From Chromobotia macracanthus (lineage: Eukaryota > Chordata > Actinopteri > Cypriniformes > Botiidae), in the NCBI GenBank assembly GCA_036877525.1, contig JAZGTH010000041.1, forward strand, positions 434,001-498,000: a stretch of DNA of 64,000 bases, given 5' to 3'. Positions 55,326 to 64,000 of the stretch are shown piece by piece. Position 1 is the first letter of the stretch. Every line of letters starts with the position of its first letter. The position numbers and the translations under genes are program-made. Under the pieces are notes generated by a model that searched no databases, was not told the DNA's origin, and worked only from the letters and a program-made list of their open reading frames with translations.

Positions 55326-56952
55326 CCAAGCATAAAAATGTCTTTTTAAATAAGATTTAAAATTAAAAATGTCTGTAAAATCATCAGGAAGTGAATTTTC
55401 AGAGCTCAGGAAGTCGTGTCACACACAGATTCAGACACGTCTGATGGACAGCCAGAGGTTCAGACTGGGAGGGGTACAGCTGGCATGTATATAATTTACA
55501 ACTCAAGCAGGAGTGAGACCACACAATGTTTAATATGATGTTTTTAAAATTGGATTTTAAAATCAACACAGAAACTGACAGGAAGCCAATGAAGGACATG
55601 TTCAGAGCCTAGTAAGGATACAAACTGATGAATTTTACACATATTGTGATTTGTTAAGTTTGTCTTTAGTATTGATAATCCTTACAGTCTCGGAAAAAAC
55701 AGCACTGAGTATATAATACATGTGTAATATATCATGTATTATAACTCAAGATCCGAACCTAAAGTATGTAAAGCAGAAGAATGCATCAGTCTGTCAGAAA
55801 AAATCTCCAGCCAAACTCTCTGGGTTAGCTGGTGAAATATTTAAATCATAGGCAATGTTTTACCTCACACATTTAAAGTTTCCAAAAGACAATATAAAGA
55901 GCCTACAAAGAGAAACTAAATACAAAGAGAACTAAAATATGATTATTAAATGTGTGTGTGTGCAGTACAAGTTCAGTTTGAGGTTTATGTTTGTAACTTT
56001 GCAGTAACATGGCTGAGATCTGTGCTGTGTGTTTGATACTCGGCTGTCGTTGCTGGCAGGGATGTGAGATTAAAGACGTGAACTTCTGAACCTGCAACCA
56101 CTCAAATCAGTTGTGTTTTACCCCGCAGACATTACATTTATTATCATAGCTTCATATGCCACCCACACTTAAAAATACAGAAACATTTGCTCCGCTCGTA
56201 CATTGAAATATTTGATATTAAAGTGTCACCAGTGACTTGTGTCCTTAAATAAAACTAAAGAATTGTGAAGAGAAGCCACGCACACACACACTCTCAGAAA
56301 AAATATGTCCTATATAGACTCTCAGAAACAGTCAGTTGATGTACTGCAAGTCTCTTTGGATAAAAGTGTCTGCTAAATCCATAAATGTAAAATTTGAATG
56401 TTTTATTTATTATTACTTTTGACATCTTGTTTTTTATTACCTCTTATCTCAAACTATTTTGACTTCTATCTAACTATCTTAAACTATTTCAAAAACAAAA
56501 TAATTTTTTTTAATTAACAAAAATAATCTTGCATATGTTCCTTTTTATTTTGGGTAAAATAAAATATTACTTTATTTTAAATGCAATAAACATTGATGTT
56601 ATCTGCATTTCAATGGTAACATTACATTAAAAGTATTAGTACAGTGTTTCAACATTGTTTACAATTATTTTTGCAGTAATATCAAAATCTTTGTCATTTT
56701 CAAAAATCACAACCAATGATAAAAATGCACATTTTTCAAAGCTCCCCTTGTTGCTCCTCCCAGATTCACAGTTGTCCAGCCTCTCCAGTCCTGCCCAATC
56801 AAGATTCCTCTGCTCCAGTACTCCAGCCCCACCCACCACCTGGGTCCATCGCTGCTGCCCCAGTTTTCAGTCCTGCCACAGCCCTACTGCTCTGAAGAAA
56901 ATACCTAAGACTGATCCTGAGTTCCTGTTCTGCCTTCCGTGAATAACTAGTT
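55326..56952. other. Non-coding stretch with a SINE-like tail
   Basis: No supported gene. 56345-56395 holds the SINE/LINE-tail motif. The proline/serine ORF at 56655-56942 shows no family resemblance. Confidence 0.4.
56345..56395 (-). repeat. Fish SINE/LINE tail-like segment
   Basis: GGATAAAAGTGTCTGCTAAA followed by ATAAATGTAAA, the reverse-strand form of the motif at 3155-3205. Confidence 0.55.
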
Positions 56953-57359
56953 TGTTGTGAATCCTGCTTCCAACTCCGTGGATTCCCTCAATGACCACCG
57001 GAGGTCTCAATCACCCGAGTACTAAACTACATTACCCATAATCCCACATACCCGGCTATCTCCCATTATCTGACTATTTAAGCCTAGCATTTTCAGGGTC
57101 TCTTTGCGAAGTCTTGTTTTGCCACGGTGAACATTTCTGAGCATTTATTGGATTACCTTATTTATGTTTGACCTTGTTTTGGACTCTGTTTTTGATTCTT
57201 GCTGCCTGCCCTGATTTTTGCCTGTTTTTGATTACAATTACTGCCTTGCCCACGCCAGTCCTGTTTGCCGGTTACCAATCTCTGCCTGTTTGTTTTGAGC
57301 TGTCTACTTTCAATAAACTGCTTATGGATCCTCATTCGCTGCCTCCAGAGTCTGTTACA
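56953..57359 (+). repeat. Solo Gypsy-type LTR (plus)
   Basis: 407 bp from TGTTGTGAATCC to GAGTCTGTTACA, flanked by TAGTT (56948-56952) and CAGTT (57360-57364), a 5-bp duplication with one mismatch. It has TATTTAAG at 57075 and, 31 bp downstream, GCGAAGTCTTG at 57106; an AATAAA near 57312; and ATGGATCC near 57325 inside the LTR. These match the layout of the LTRs of 3858-8561, so it is a related Tf1/sushi-type family. Confidence 0.8.
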
Positions 57360-57419
57360 CAGTTGATATTGTTGAGAAATTCTCGGTGGCAATAAACTGT
57401 CATGGCACCTACGACAATT

Positions 57420-57545
57420 TGATCACACAAGTTTTTGACATGGGTAGGGTTAGTGTAAAGTGAGAGAATATACATTTTGTAAAGTAATAGTCTACAGAAG
57501 TCTATGGGAAGTCCCCATAAAACTTGAAAACTCAACGTGTGTGTA
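57420..57545 (+). repeat. MITE interior fragment related to 13676-13945
   Basis: GGGTAGGGTTAGTGTAAAG and CTATGGGAAGTCCCCATAAA parallel GGGTGTAGGTATGG and CTATGGAATGTCCCCATTT of the MITE at 13676. Confidence 0.5.
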
Positions 57546-58038
57546 TGAGTGTAGAACTGGGTCATGCTGTACTGACCCACATTCTTTAGCTATAACTCTC
57601 TTATTATTAGAATGTAATTCACTGACCAATTCAACGTAACACTGAGCATGTGAGAGATTTCCAGATAGATCAGACATCTAGACTTTAGTCTCTATATTTA
57701 TCAGTTGACTTTTAAAGTTTAAAGTTTTGTTTAATCTTTATCTCTGTTTAATCTTAAAATTAATTTGTAGGGTTGTCTGTGTTCTTGATGACAGCACTAC
57801 ATACATATAATATATAAAAAAAAATTCTATGTATCAGTGTTTTCTAACTGAACCCTTTCACAGGCTCAGTGTATACAGACATACAGCTGCCAAAACTATA
57901 ACTGTAGCTTTGGCAGCTTTTTGGTACACAAAATATGGTCTGTAAACAATTGTGCTTAATGATCATTCTGAATAACAAGTTTGCATGCTTGCAGTAACAT
58001 TTAAATGTCCTGGCCCTCATGTAATAAATGAGGGAAAT

Positions 58039-58581
58039 TGTAATAATGAGGATGCGTCATGGGGATCCATTTGCAGCTTTTAATAATCATAGTCAACAGG
58101 CAGGGGTCAATAACAATAAACAGGGCAAACGTAGGCAAGACAGAGGCATAATCAGTAAACAGGCAGGGTTCATAGACAGGCAGCAAACAATCAGATAATC
58201 CAGAGACAGTCCAAGTATAAAGACAGGCAGCAAACAATCAGCAGCGGGATAAACAGTCCAAGAACAAACACGGGTAATCAAACACGGGTAATCAAACACG
58301 GGTAATCAAACACGGGTAATCAAACACGGGTAATCAAACACGGGTAATCAAACACGGGTAATCCAAAATGCTCAGTAATGTCAGCCAGGGGGAAAACAAG
58401 ACTTTGCAATGCTACATAGCATGACTGAGGCTTATATACACAAGCTAATGAGAAACAGGTGGAAAGGAAGCTAATCAGAACCAGGTATGTTGCATTATGG
58501 GAAATGTAGTTAACAAGATATTCTGGAGATGGTTCCCTCTGGTGGCGCGGAGGAGGTGGAGCAGGAACCTCCTCCATAACA
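58039..58581 (-). repeat. Solo Gypsy-type LTR (minus) with internal minisatellite
   Basis: 543 bp. The minus strand runs TGTTATGGAGGAGG to CATTATTACA and is flanked by a perfect duplication GAAAT (58034-58038 and 58582-58586). TATATAAGCC lies 31 bp before GCAAAGTCTTG, as in the other Tf1/sushi-type LTRs, and ATGGATCC lies near its 3' end. A seven-copy, 14-bp tandem repeat sits in the transcribed part. Confidence 0.88.
58265..58363. repeat. 14-bp minisatellite, seven units
   Basis: Seven identical units of ACACGGGTAATCAA by eye. They lie inside the solo LTR, 3' of the promoter motif. There are no spacers, so it is not a CRISPR-like array. Confidence 0.95.
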
Positions 58582-58689
58582 GAAATATAAGGTTTAAATG
58601 TGAGAATATTTAGTAAATTTAGAATATTTAGTAACTTATGCTTGTCTTTTGGTTCAAATGAACAGAGAAAACAGAGAATACAGAGAATT

Positions 58690-59320
58690 TAAATGTCACT
58701 TAATGTGTAATGTGTACATCTCATTTGCATTCCCATGCTCCAAAGAACCACCAGAGTAACAACTGTGCAGAGGGTGGACATATCACAGCAGAGATTCCCC
58801 AGTGGGCTGGCAGTGGCCTGGTCTGTCATACTTACCTGTTTGCACTGAGCCACTAAAAGCGAGCCACTCTGAAGGGGGCCCCAAACTGGATCACTCTGTG
58901 TCACTCTGAAACCTTAGCAGGGTTCTTGGCAGTATCCTGCTGGGTGGGTGTGGCAGCCCTTCTGCAAGATGATCTCTTTGGCCAGCCCTGCAAACTTTCT
59001 TGGCGTCACACATCTCTGTAAGATTCAGCCACAGATACCTTTCCTGGGTCACCAGTGTGGACATCGCCCAGCCCAGGGCAGCTCTTGCATAAGTCCTGGG
59101 TCAGATTTACCCATGTGTAGGTCCTTCAGGGCATTAACCTGATAATCCTGCAAGATTGGCATGGTGTGGAGGGCAGAGACTGCTTGTCCCGTAGCATGGA
59201 AAACATCAGGGACAAGGAGAACCTACAACCGCGGGAAAAGCGTCTCAGTTGGTTCCTCCAGGTGGCTGCTATCTGCAGGCACAGGGGCACCATGAATTTA
59301 TGTTCCACCCAAGGAATCTC
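58690..59320 (-). pseudogene. DIRS F1 Gag fragment (minus)
   Basis: Minus-strand TWRNQLRRFSRGCRFSLSL (59126-59308), then further block sequence around 58980-59060 and an ORF at 58689-58904 in the Gag C-terminal region. It belongs to the same subfamily as DIRS A/B/C/E. It abuts DIRS F2, which has opposite orientation. Confidence 0.7.
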
Positions 59321-59830
59321 AGCCTAACCTTTTCCCCCATTGAGCCTGATTACACAAGGAGCAATGGTCTTGATGGTGACCCCTTTTTGGCCCCTAGGGT
59401 AGAAGAGACACTTGCAGCCCATCTCTCTCCCTCTATGGTGTCATTGTGGAGGAAACCTGCCTTGCTGTTCAAGACATGTAGAGTATCTAATCTGGCTGGC
59501 AAGGCATATGTGGCAGCAGGTCAGGCTGGTGCATTGCTGCACACTATGGCAGTTTTGTAGGCATACCAGGCTGACTTCTTAAAGACCTGGACCAAGGTGG
59601 GGGGTTGGAATCAGACCGTCAGGCATTTCAGGAGCTCCGTAGATCCACAGATCTTGCCCACCATGCTATTAAGCAGACAGCCCGTTCTATCAGCCTATGG
59701 CTGCTTTGGTGGCTACGGAGAGGCACTTGTGACTCAACCTATAAAGCATCTATCACAGTCATAAGGCCTACCTTTTGAACGCACCGGTTGCTCCCTGGGT
59801 CTGTTTGGTGATGCAGAGAGCTTTGTCATT
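59321..59830 (+). pseudogene. DIRS F2 Gag
   Basis: RVEETLAAHLSPSMVSLWRK, then NLAGKAYVAAGQAGALLHTM and AYQADFLKTWTKVGGW over two frames, typical of fish DIRS Gag, with the block ALVATERHL altered by frameshifts near 59710. The ORF 59249-59560 starts in DIRS F1 sequence. Confidence 0.7.
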
Positions 59831-59839
59831 AACAGGTAC

Positions 59840-60720
59840 TGACAATGTGGAAACTTCTGTCAGTTTGTCCCATAGCTATTAAGTACAGTAGAGAGAGGGT
59901 ACCGAGTTCATTTTGCCTCCCATCCTCCTCATTTCAACAGCATTGTGCTGACTGTGGTAGTAGGAGAGCAGCATTTAGTGTTGGCCCAGGAACTAGAGAC
60001 TCTCTTGGCAAAAGGGGATATATCCTTTCACATTTAACATCTAAGTTTTACAGACAGTATTTTATAGTTCCCAAAAAGAACGAGGGATGCGTCCAGTTCT
60101 GGATTTGCATCATTTGAATTGGTCTCTGAGGAGATACAGATTCAAGATGTTGACACTTAAGCAGATCATGTGTCAAATTCAGCCCAAGGACTGGTTTGTC
60201 ACAATAGATCTAAAGGACACATACTTTTACATCGAGATTTTGCCAGAACATAGGAAGATTCTCAGGTTCTCTTTTAAGGACAAAGTTTTTGGCCTAGCCC
60301 TGTTGCCTCGCACCTTTAGTGCGTGGATGCATCCCTGTCTCCTTTGAGACTCCAGGGCTTCATCATACTAAACTACATAGATGACTGGCTAGTCATGCCC
60401 AGCTCCCAAGAATTAGCTACATGGCATCAAGATGTCATGTTAGCTCATATAAAGGGTGCTTAGGGCTGAGACTCAACCCCTAGAACAGTATCCTTTCCCC
60501 TGTCCGGACAACTAATTTTCTAGGGGTAATTTGGGACTCCACTGTGATGCAGGCACAATGTCTCCTTCACGTGTAAAGTCAATTGTTGCTGCTGTGGGCA
60601 GCATTCAGATAGGCCAGCGCCTGACAGTCCCCCAAGTTCAGACGCTGTTAGGAGTCATGGTAGCAGTGGCCAGCATGATTCTGTTGGGCCTGCTGCACGA
60701 GACTGATTCAGTTCTGGCTA
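59840..60720 (+). pseudogene. DIRS F2 reverse transcriptase
   Basis: Broken over several frames. RPVLDLHHLNWSLRRYRFKM (fingers), then VTIDLKDTYFYIEI with the motif A aspartate (about 60195-60240), and ILNYIDDWLVM (active site, about 60370-60400). A following NLGLHCDAGTMSPSRVKSIV and TVPQVQTLLGVMV (60531-60680) is the connection to RNase H. Confidence 0.82.
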
Positions 60721-60832
60721 AAGAGAAACGGGTTTCACCAAAAAAACACCTGTTACATGTGGTAAGAGTTACACGCAGAGGGCTTTGTACCCAATACCTT
60801 GGGTCCCACTCTGACGTTGCAGAATTCTTACA

Positions 60833-61129
60833 ATGGATGCTTCCCTCATGGGCAGGGGTGCAATTCTCAATGGCCGCCCAGTCCGTGGTCAGTGGGAGGG
60901 CCTTCACCTCTCCTGGCACATAAACTGCCTGGAAATGGGGGCAGTGCTTCTGGCTCTGAAGCACTTCCTCCCACACCTCAAGGGCCAACACATCCTAGTC
61001 TGTACAGACAACACCACAATGGTCTCGTACATAAATGATCAGGGAGGGCTGCATTCACGCCCCCTGGTTAGGGTGTCGCAGCAGATCCTTCTTTGGGCAG
61101 ACACCATGCTGCAGAAACAGAGACCTTAG
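60833..61129 (+). pseudogene. DIRS F2 RNase H domain
   Basis: 98 open codons. MDASLMGRGAILNG (first Asp), HINCLEMGAVLLALKH (Glu) and CTDNTTMVSYINDQGG (second Asp) are the three catalytic acidic motifs, all kept. It ends just before the deletion that removes most of the recombinase. Confidence 0.85.
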
Positions 61130-61192
61130 GAGATCCCAGTCAAGAGCCTTCTTCTGTGTTAGTGACATAAGACCAATCAGCGCTTATCTCAC

Positions 61193-61390
61193 TTGATCAC
61201 AGATGATATTACCCTGGCATATGAGGCCTGTGACTTAGAGTCACCTTTGAGCATTAGAACCCATTCTACCAGGAGTATAGCATCATCTAAGAAATTGTCT
61301 AGGGGAACACCTCTAAGTGATGTTTGTGCTGCAGTAGGCTGGTCCTCTCTGCACAAATGTATTAGAATTTACAGTTTGGACTTGAACTAA
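61193..61390 (+). pseudogene. DIRS F2 tyrosine recombinase C-terminus
   Basis: DITLAYEACDLESPLSIRTH and STRSIASS keep the H-x-x-R box (HSTR); GTPLSDVCAAVGWSSLHKC follows, then RIYSLDLN with the likely nucleophilic tyrosine. Upstream recombinase sequence is deleted, so this is only the last quarter of the enzyme. Confidence 0.82.
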
Positions 61391-61520
61391 ACTCCAGGTG
61401 CTCAGGTCCTCATAGGTTGACAAGTCTAAGTCTGCTCCTGATGTTCTTTGTGCCAATGTTTCACAGCATCTGGGGCAGGCCTTCCCTCACTGTGGCATAA
61501 TGGGCATTATCATTCCCGAT

Positions 61521-63589
61521 AATGTCACTGATCTGTCATGTAATGTGCACACAAAAGCAGCTGCATCGTTCCCCAGACAGTCCTGTAGCGTGAGAAGAAA
61601 AGTGATCCAACGACTCTGAAACAAACACCAATAACCCACAGCACAATGCAGATTGAGGATAAATGCTAAGTGTGAACACCCACTGGTCACAGCCGATGCA
61701 GGGAGACAGTACAGCAGCCCAGTCCAACAACAATAAAACAGCCAGCCTTGTAACAACATGAACACACAAAAATTGTTTGAGATTAATCAATGATCCAGAT
61801 ATGTGTATTATGAGTCAGAGAAAAACACAGAGGATAAGAAAGATTGTACTTCTACTTAATCAAAGATGTTTGGTGCTGTTTTGGTCATGATCTCGTTATG
61901 ATATCAGTAAATGTATTGAATCTTGGCATATATATTTGTTTTGTATTATATTAGATTTGTATTGTATCATGTGGTAATTGACAATACCCAGACATTTGGT
62001 GTTTTGACTGTTTTGACTACCGCAAAGTGATGCAAACACAAAGAGCTACAAATATGAACAGCATTAAGGACTGAGTATAGCACAGATTAGATCATTTGGT
62101 CTTTGAAAAACAACATGAGTTCATATTGAGATCTCTGACTTTTGATTGCAGACTTTAATATCTTAACAAATCTTAGTCTGAGACACTGATTCAAGAGATT
62201 GACAACTGCAGTCTTTTTCTCCTGAGAAACACCCTGAAGCTGGAAACAGAGAGAAAGAGTCTCCATAGGATGTTATTGCTGTACACAATATCTTAGAAGA
62301 AACAACTGAGATATTAAAGATCGTATACAAATTAAATTACTATATTATAATTCAAATTGTTTCTTGAATTAGGGTCTTGTTGCTGCTTATGATTTGATTG
62401 ATTAACATGATTTTAGGTCATTCTGTAATATAAATGATATGCATCATTACATCTCATACTCATTAAATATTTATAAATAATAAGTAGAGTACTGACAAAT
62501 GAAGCATGGAGTGAGCCACAGAGAGGGTGGGCCTGGCATCCTTATGCACTACATTTCTACCTTTCTAATTTTGCATGTAATTGTTTATAGATGGCTGTGA
62601 AAAATTGCTAATAAATTAATATGCATATATGTAAATAAATGAGCGTGTACACAGCAGGTGCTGCATGTTTTTTCTGCTTTGGATCTGTTTGTTTCTCTGT
62701 GGGTCCTCTGCTCTGAATCTGTCTGTTTCTCTTTCTCTCTCTCTGTGTATACGTGTGTTTGTTTGTGGTATTTTTACCAGTGGTGGATAAGGGTATTGGT
62801 GTCTGTGTGTGAATACCTGGTATTCAGTTTAGCCCAGTAGAGTTTATAGTGTGTTTTTTACAAAGAACATTTAAGGTCCAAACAGACTTTTTCTTCTTCC
62901 AGCTTGCTTGAGACCTCATAAAGTGAAGTAAGGGGTGTTTGCTGTATTTTTTAAACTAGTATGGAGATGCCTTTATGGAGACTTATTCTGCTGTAATGTG
63001 TTGTTACTCTAAAACTAAATCTTGAAAAACTGTCTTCTGCTCCATTAGAATCTGTGTAATGTTGAAGAACATGAACATGCAAATTGTAACTGTGATCTTA
63101 TTGGAATACGTAACTATTTTATGAGGTGGCAGTTTGTATGAATTCGTATGAAATGACTTGTACAATTGTGCAATTTTGAGAGAAAGTGCAAGCATGAAGG
63201 TCCATCCTCAACCATTTCTGGGGCAAAAGCAGATCATACAAAATTGCACAAATGAGATTGTATACATTTATAGGAATTAGCCATCAAATTGCTAAAACAT
63301 AAAATACTTACAAATTGCCATGAGATTGTGTTGAAACACCTGATATCTGTTGATATTCTTGAGACACACACACAGTCTGATGGGCAGGTGTTGGTCAGAG
63401 AAAATCCTGTGTGTGTGTGAGAGAGAGAGACACTAGCTTTGACTTCACACAACAACCTGTATGTCAAACTCTGGGACTTACATTTGGACTCAAATGCTCT
63501 AGTAATGTAAAGAGTGATTTTGAACACCTGTGCTCTTCAGCAGAAGCTGTTTTGATTGGCTGTGGAGGTGATCAAAGCATTTTTGATCA
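61521..63589. other. Non-coding stretch, nothing firm
   Basis: No supported gene or classified repeat. Short hydrophobic ORFs here look random. Confidence 0.4.
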
Positions 63590-64000
63590 TCCTGTTCCCT
63601 TTCGGTCACTCACTCGACCATGTGTTGATGATGTGACACTAGGGGTCTGTCCTTGAGAGCCTATAATCTCTGACTTAAATAAAAAAGGCCAATGAAAATT
63701 GGTGAATGAACTTTACATACCAATCTCCACTCCATACAAACAAGTATAATGGGAAATGGCCTGCAGCATTTATGCAGCTTTTGTTCTTTGGAGACTCCAT
63801 CACCAACCTTGCCCTCACCCAGCCCTATGCAGTGGCATAGGGCTGGGTGACATAGATCCATCTCATCTATGTGATCCAGTTTGCCAGATGCCCATCCAAG
63901 CCCAATCCACGAGATGTTGTGTCCCTCATGCAGAACAGGACAGTAACCGGACATTCCCTAGGACAGTAACCGGAACCTCTCCCTCCAACCTCAACTCACT
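63590..64000 (+). mobile_element. DIRS 5' end, element H, runs off the window
   Basis: GTCACTCACTCGAC, TGATGTGACACTAGGGGT and GCCAATGAAAATTGGTGAAT reproduce the plus-strand version of the DIRS A terminal repeat and leader at 20150-20272. Downstream sequence contains a 16-bp-arm hairpin (63815-63850) and GAGATGTTGTGTCCCTCATG. The coding part is outside the window or absent. Confidence 0.7.
63815..63850. repeat. Perfect hairpin, 16-bp arms
   Basis: TCACCCAGCCCTATGC, loop AGTG, then the exact reverse complement. A second short hairpin (8-bp arms ACATAGAT/ATCTATGT) follows at about 63850-63872. Confidence 0.88.

Larger units (their letters stand above)
59321..61520 (+). mobile_element. DIRS retrotransposon F2 (plus), second subfamily
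   Basis: Gag (59321-59820), RT (about 59900-60700), RNase H (60833-61129) and the tyrosine recombinase end (61193-61390) appear in order on the plus strand with frame breaks, followed by 3' terminal-like sequence to about 61520. Most of the recombinase between 61130 and 61190 is deleted. It is the best preserved DIRS in the window. Gag is of a different type from the other DIRS copies, matched only by the scrap at 38610-38815. Confidence 0.82.

Noticed and set aside
56655..56942. 95-codon proline/serine ORF upstream of the solo LTR
   Set aside because: No splice context or family resemblance, compositionally biased; not supported as a gene.
58265..58363. CRISPR-like array
   Set aside because: The 14-bp units are head-to-tail without spacers and lie inside a retrotransposon LTR of a vertebrate; it is a minisatellite.
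63360..63432. CA/GA-rich tracts as a regulatory element
   Set aside because: Short simple repeats without further support.

Overview
The window is eukaryotic repeat-rich DNA from a ray-finned fish. It is most likely a cypriniform or other otophysan: the mix of DIRS tyrosine-recombinase retrotransposons, chromodomain Gypsy (Tf1/sushi-type) elements, L2/Rex1-like and Tx1/L1-like LINEs, ZMYM-type hAT transposons and short elements with AGGGATAGTTCACCC-type ends is what I know from zebrafish/carp-like genomes. The species is inferred, not proven. I found no intact host protein gene, rRNA or tRNA. Nearly all recognisable coding potential is transposable-element protein, and every copy is broken by frameshifts, stops or deletions. 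Two short ORFs flanked by good splice signals (8739-8871 and 53686-53803) are weak host-exon candidates.

Layout: 1-2425 is a deleted LINE (copy A). 2515-8687 is a short TIR element split by two later insertions: a hAT-like non-autonomous element (2605-3802) and an LTR-complete chromovirus-type Gypsy (3858-8561, TSD CAGTG). 8690-11090 is AT-rich with repeat scraps and one exon candidate. 11097-13294 is a 2.2-kb element with about 250-bp terminal inverted repeats, a 6-bp TSD (TTAAGC) and no coding capacity. 13676-13945 is another MITE. 14583-17750 is an older Gypsy mosaic with an unclassified insert and a LINE fragment inside it, cut off by a minus-strand DIRS (17757-20272). 22765-26035 is a second minus-strand DIRS split by LINE copy B (24414-25716). 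27788-29735 is a minus-strand LINE, followed by a plus-strand DIRS (29858-31690). 34290-36213 holds LTR-like sequence. 36956-37640 is a LINE 3' end. 38610-38865 is a DIRS gag scrap next to a perfect 23-bp hairpin. 39253-44352 is a nearly full-length but dead Tx1/L1 LINE. 44630-45884 holds Gypsy LTRs on the minus strand. 46677-49168 is a decayed ZMYM-like hAT. 50870-52440 is a plus-strand DIRS. 56953-57359 and 58039-58581 are solo LTRs. 58690-61520 is a back-to-back pair of DIRS fragments from two subfamilies. 63590-64000 is the start of another DIRS.

There is no operon-like logic; the 'system' is nested mobile elements. The most informative signals are (i) a complementary pair in the Gypsy element consistent with self-primed reverse transcription (GCGAAGTATT at the predicted mRNA 5' end, its reverse complement directly after the 5' LTR), with the same promoter spacing in two solo LTRs; (ii) target-site duplications that order the nested insertions; (iii) the long-TIR, non-coding element with an unusual 6-bp TSD; and (iv) perfect hairpins. 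All comparisons were made by eye; no search or alignment was run.
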